A stretch of 64,000 bases of DNA from Vulcanimicrobiota bacterium (lineage in GTDB: Bacteria; Vulcanimicrobiota; Xenobia; Xenobiales; JADMJV01). The notes beneath the pieces are model-generated. The model did not search any database. It was not told where the DNA came from and worked only from the letters and a program-made list of their open reading frames with translations. The stretch spans positions 62,001 through 126,000 of the forward strand of contig JAHBVR010000021.1 in the NCBI GenBank assembly GCA_019637395.1, given 5' to 3'. The position numbers were made by a program, and so were the translations under genes. Of the stretch, positions 61,216 through 64,000 are shown one piece after another. Position 1 is the first letter of the stretch; the number at the start of each line of letters is the position of its first letter.

Positions 61216-63180
61216 ATGGTGAGGAAGTGCTTGCTGGTTTTGGGGCCGCTGCTTTTCGGAATGCTCCTGGCCGCATCCTTGTGGGCGCGGCTGGATGGAG
61301 CGCGGCTGCCGGCCCGGCTGGAGTGGGATGGGCACTACTGGCGGGTGCTGGAGGCCGGCTTGCCGCTGGCGGCCGGCGATGAGATCGTGGACATCGAAGG
61401 ACAGGCAGCCTCCTTCGCCACGCTGCTGGGCGATCCGGTGAAGTTGCGTTCCCGGGCCGAGTTAGAGCAATGGCTGGAGGAGAAGCGTTTTCTCTACGGG
61501 CGAATGAGATCCGGTTGGCTGCGCCTGGAGGTGCTGCGCCAAGGCCAATTGGTGCCGCTGCGTTTGAGTCCCGCCCGGGATAGTTGGAGAGAATGGGCCA
61601 GAGAGGCCTGGATTGAAGTCTTGCCCGCCTGCTTCTTTCTCTGGGCGGGATGGACAACCTTGGCGCGGGCTCCGCGCCGCCCGGAATCCTTCTGGTTTTG
61701 TCTGATGTGTCTGCTGACCAGTTTGTGTTATCTGGCCAGCACTCCCTTTCGCACCGGGGTGATGCTTCACCCCACCGCTCTGACCTGCTTTCTGGCCATC
61801 AACCTGGCCTCGTTTTTGTTCGGACCGGCCGTTCTTTTGCACGTGACTCTGCTGGTCCCGGAACGGAGCGTGCGCACCGGTTCACTGGTGGCTCTTTACG
61901 CCTTGGTAGGCCTGACCCTCATGAGTCTGGATGTCCCCTTGCAGGTGGGTGTGGTCGGTAGCCTTTACGCGGCGGTGCTGCTGGCTGTTGTCTGGGCGAC
62001 CTGGCGCTACCGCTCGTCCGTTCATCGCCAGCAGATGAAGTGGATCTGGGCGGGCTACGTTTGGGGGCTGACGCCGGGCTTGCTGTTCAATGGGCTGCCC
62101 TTGCTGTTGGGCCGCGAACGGGTTTTCGAAGACGCCGTGGTCGGATTTTTTCTGATCTGCATTCCCTGGTTTTACTCGCTGGCTATTCAGCGCTACCGGC
62201 TTTTTGATATCGAGACCCTGGCCGAGGGAAGTCTGGTCTACGTCTTCACGCTCGCTTTGATTTGCCTGTTGGAGATGAGCCTGCTGGCGGCTCTGGGCGG
62301 CGGTTTCGCTCTGCCCACGGCGACGGTGATTCTGATGGCGCTGATCGCTTCCAGTTACGGTGCCGTCCATGTTCGAGTAGCGCGGCTCTTTCCGCGGAAA
62401 GAGCCGGAGGTCGTGCAAGAATTCCTGGCGCGGGCCAGTGGGCGCCCTTCGGCGGAAGTGCTGGATTGTCTCTACCAGACGCTCCAAGAATGGCCGGCTC
62501 CGCAAAGCTTGCAGTGGATTGCCGGGCAGGCTCGGGTTGGCTGCGATTTGTACCTGGGAGAACCGGTCACGGCCGAACTCCAACTGGAGGCACCGCGGGG
62601 ATTGTTGCTCGGACCCTTGCAGCACGGGCACTACACCAGCCGGGTCGTGCTGCTGCTCGAACAGTTGGCCCGTCAGGCCGCTCTGCTTTACCAGAATGCC
62701 CGGCTCTTTGAAGAGGAGGCGGTGCGGCGTGAAAGTGCGCTGGAAGAGCGCGAGCGGCTGCTCAATGATTTGCATGATGGAGTGGGCGCAACCCTGGCCT
62801 CGATTCGTATGTTGAGCGGGCAGCCCGAGGTGTCGGCGCTGGCCGGAGATGCCCTTTTTGAGTTACAGCACTTTCTCTACGATGGCCTGGACTATACGCT
62901 GGCGGCCGATGTTTTGGTGGCGGAGTTTCGCGCCTATGGAAACCGGATTTTACCCGACTTCGTTTTGACCGCCCGGGTGGAGGTGGAAGTGGTCAATCGC
63001 TCGGCCGGTCTGGCCGCTTTCCGTGTTTATCGGGAAACGTTACAGCGGTGCCGGGCGGCGGAGCGGCTAAGGCTGCACCTGGAGATCTTGAGGGAAAGGA
63101 TGGTTCTGGTAGTGGAGGCTGGCGAGGGGCTGAGCGAGCGGGTCGAGCTCCCCTGTCAGGCGGCGTCCAGGCGGACATAA
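61216..63180 (+). CDS. ComP-like sensor kinase with degenerate ATPase domain
   Basis: 654 residues from ATG 61216. The first hydrophobic segment is followed by a PDZ-like extracytoplasmic domain (about 30-125, LPLAAGDEIVDIEG), then six to seven transmembrane segments (about 140-390), a GAF-like region (about 400-510), and a HisKA_3 motif ERLLNDLHDGVGATLASIRM with the phospho-histidine in LHDG. PDZ plus membrane domain plus HisKA_3 is the plan of Bacillus ComP. The remaining 100 residues have FRVYRETLQRC instead of the Asn-containing N-box and VVEAGEG instead of DNG, so ATP binding is doubtful. No regulator gene lies beside it. Confidence 0.85.
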   Translation: MVRKCLLVLGPLLFGMLLAASLWARLDGARLPARLEWDGHYWRVLEAGLPLAAGDEIVDIEGQAASFATLLGDPVKLRSRAELEQWLEEKRFLYGRMRSGWLRLEVLRQGQLVPLRLSPARDSWREWAREAWIEVLPACFFLWAGWTTLARAPRRPESFWFCLMCLLTSLCYLASTPFRTGVMLHPTALTCFLAINLASFLFGPAVLLHVTLLVPERSVRTGSLVALYALVGLTLMSLDVPLQVGVVGSLYAAVLLAVVWATWRYRSSVHRQQMKWIWAGYVWGLTPGLLFNGLPLLLGRERVFEDAVVGFFLICIPWFYSLAIQRYRLFDIETLAEGSLVYVFTLALICLLEMSLLAALGGGFALPTATVILMALIASSYGAVHVRVARLFPRKEPEVVQEFLARASGRPSAEVLDCLYQTLQEWPAPQSLQWIAGQARVGCDLYLGEPVTAELQLEAPRGLLLGPLQHGHYTSRVVLLLEQLARQAALLYQNARLFEEEAVRRESALEERERLLNDLHDGVGATLASIRMLSGQPEVSALAGDALFELQHFLYDGLDYTLAADVLVAEFRAYGNRILPDFVLTARVEVEVVNRSAGLAAFRVYRETLQRCRAAERLRLHLEILRERMVLVVEAGEGLSERVELPCQAASRRT

Positions 63181-63570
63181 TATTCTTTTATCTTAATAGA
63201 GCCAATTTTGCGAAAAGACCCAAGGTTTCCGCCATGGTCAAGGAATGGCAAAGGAACGGCCTTCCTCAGTTCAGGACTCCCCCTCCCGCCTCAGCTATTG
63301 TCCGATCGCTCTCTGCGGCTCAATCGCGAGGAGGCGGGGATCTATCGCCGAGAAGTCGAAAAATTACCCGTGTAGGAAGGACAGAAAGTCATGCAATTCG
63401 CCACCAGTTGGGAGAAAGAAGGCTACCAGAAAGGTCTTCGTGAGGGCCGCCGCGAGGGGGTTTTCGAGGTCGCTCTCCAAGCGCTGCAGAGCGGGGTTCC
63501 CATCGAACAGGTGGCCCAGTTTAGCGGACTGTCCCTGGACGAACTCAAGAGGGCTTCTCGAGGCAAATAG
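63181..63570 (+). pseudogene. Remnant of an Rpn/PD-(D/E)XK-type protein, split by an in-frame stop
   Basis: In one frame, LNREEAGIYRREVEKLPV ends in TAG at 63373 and continues directly as EGQKVMQFATSWEKEGYQKG then LREGRREGVFEVALQALQSG, ending at TAG 63568. The whole reads like the C-terminal region of Rpn/YhgA-like or PDDEXK_2 proteins (LxxEE...E..KL...ExxKVMxxxTSWExxGxxxGxxxGRxEG). Their N-terminal nuclease domain is absent, because the sensor kinase gene ends just upstream. The fragment from ATG 63391 (59 residues, behind AGGAAGGAC) could still be translated. Confidence 0.7.
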
Positions 63571-63594
63571 CCGCCTAGCGGTTTTGTTCATGCT

Positions 63595-64000
63595 CTACTC
63601 GCCCTGGCTAGAGCTGACAACGCGGTTGCGTCCGAGTTCTTTGGCTCTATAGAGGGCCTTGTCGGCAGTGCGCAGGAGGTCCATTTTGTCTTCGCCGTCT
63701 TCCGGGTAGGTGGCCAGGCCGAGGCTGATGGTGACCGGTAGTTTTTGATTTTTATAGAAGAAGTCGCGGCTGGCTACCAGGGCGCGCAGGCGCTCCGCCA
63801 GGTGCAGTCCATCCGTACCTGAGGTGCCGGCCAGGATCAGAGCGAACTCTTCGCCGCCGTAACGGGCCAGCACATCATGCTGGCGCAATTCTTTCGAGAT
63901 GAGACCGGTCAGTTCGCAGAGGACCTGGTCTCCGGCCTGGTGGCCGTAGGTGTCATTCAGTTTTTTGAAGGAATCCAGGTCGAGCAGGGCCACCGTCAGG
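63595..64000 (-). CDS. GGDEF domain protein (diguanylate cyclase), 5' part outside the window
   Basis: The frame is open to the window edge. The visible 134 residues contain LLDLDSFKKLNDTYGHQAGD (metal/GTP region), RYGGEEFALIL (the active GGEEF signature) and ISLGLATYPEDGED, followed by the helix KALYRAKELGRNRVV that ends the domain. It should make cyclic di-GMP from GTP. The sensory part is missing here. Confidence 0.93.
   Translation of the reverse strand, partial: LTVALLDLDSFKKLNDTYGHQAGDQVLCELTGLISKELRQHDVLARYGGEEFALILAGTSGTDGLHLAERLRALVASRDFFYKNQKLPVTISLGLATYPEDGEDKMDLLRTADKALYRAKELGRNRVVSSSQGE

Noticed and set aside
1-64000. tRNA or rRNA genes
   Set aside because: No cloverleaf-like segment with a T-arm consensus or conserved rRNA core was found by eye; a covariance search would settle it.

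Overview
This is about 64 kb of GC-rich (roughly 60%), densely packed chromosomal DNA from a free-living diderm bacterium. No rRNA, tRNA, prophage, insertion sequence or CRISPR array was recognised. Signs of an outer membrane and surface systems are a two-partner-secretion exoprotein, type II/IV pseudopilins and a GspF-like platform protein. Signs of a large regulatory genome are two Ser/Thr kinases, six histidine kinases and four response-regulator genes. The mix (AceK, Ski2-like helicase, UPF0210, many short secreted proteins with no recognised family) fits a deep-branching lineage such as Eremiobacterota/Xenobia better than Proteobacteria, but that is an inference from gene content only.

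Layout. 0-2.7 kb: end of an ABC-2 permease, a GC-rich hairpin, then rho and its terminator. 2.8-13.8 kb: housekeeping and signalling genes (radical SAM protein, kinase with eleven TPRs, UPF0158, TPR protein, HemK-like methyltransferase, convergent DAHP synthase, M32 carboxypeptidase, smpB, Ski2-like helicase). 13.8-17.8 kb: an M23 peptidase and a UPF0210 protein framed by tandem intergenic repeats, then an EVE protein. 17.7-23.6 kb: a SulP anion transporter with a two-component system on each side. 23.5-29.5 kb: a group IV PLP decarboxylase, a membrane protein, a hybrid kinase and an MHS-type symporter. 29.5-44.2 kb: a cell-surface region with a 991-residue repeat protein, a GspF-like protein, four pseudopilins (one carrying a beta-propeller), a 1971-residue TPS exoprotein, and a protein carrying a GspF-type N-terminal domain. 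44.2-52.9 kb: small secreted proteins, two ADP-ribose hydrolase families, DedA, glycerophosphodiesterase and a membrane Ser/Thr kinase. 52.9-64 kb: histidine kinase with Rcp1-like regulator, UPF0104 protein, alpha/beta hydrolase, AceK, an FtsJ-fold methyltransferase, a ComP-like sensor, a broken Rpn-type gene and the end of a GGDEF gene.

Recurrent features. (1) One 49-51 bp repeat family occurs in three intergenic clusters, about 22 units, one cluster inverted relative to the others. (2) Genes commonly overlap by 1-23 nt on the same strand, and convergent pairs overlap by 4 to about 170 nt. (3) Two clear genes (HemK-like, MHS symporter) and one possible third (UPF0104) have N-termini that extend upstream of any ATG/GTG/TTG, implying CTG or ATA starts. 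(4) Three surface-type proteins share an N-terminal D-x-F element shortly before a hydrophobic segment. (5) The GspF-like protein lacks the usual N-terminal cytoplasmic domain, and a domain like it is found fused to a membrane protein 10 kb away.
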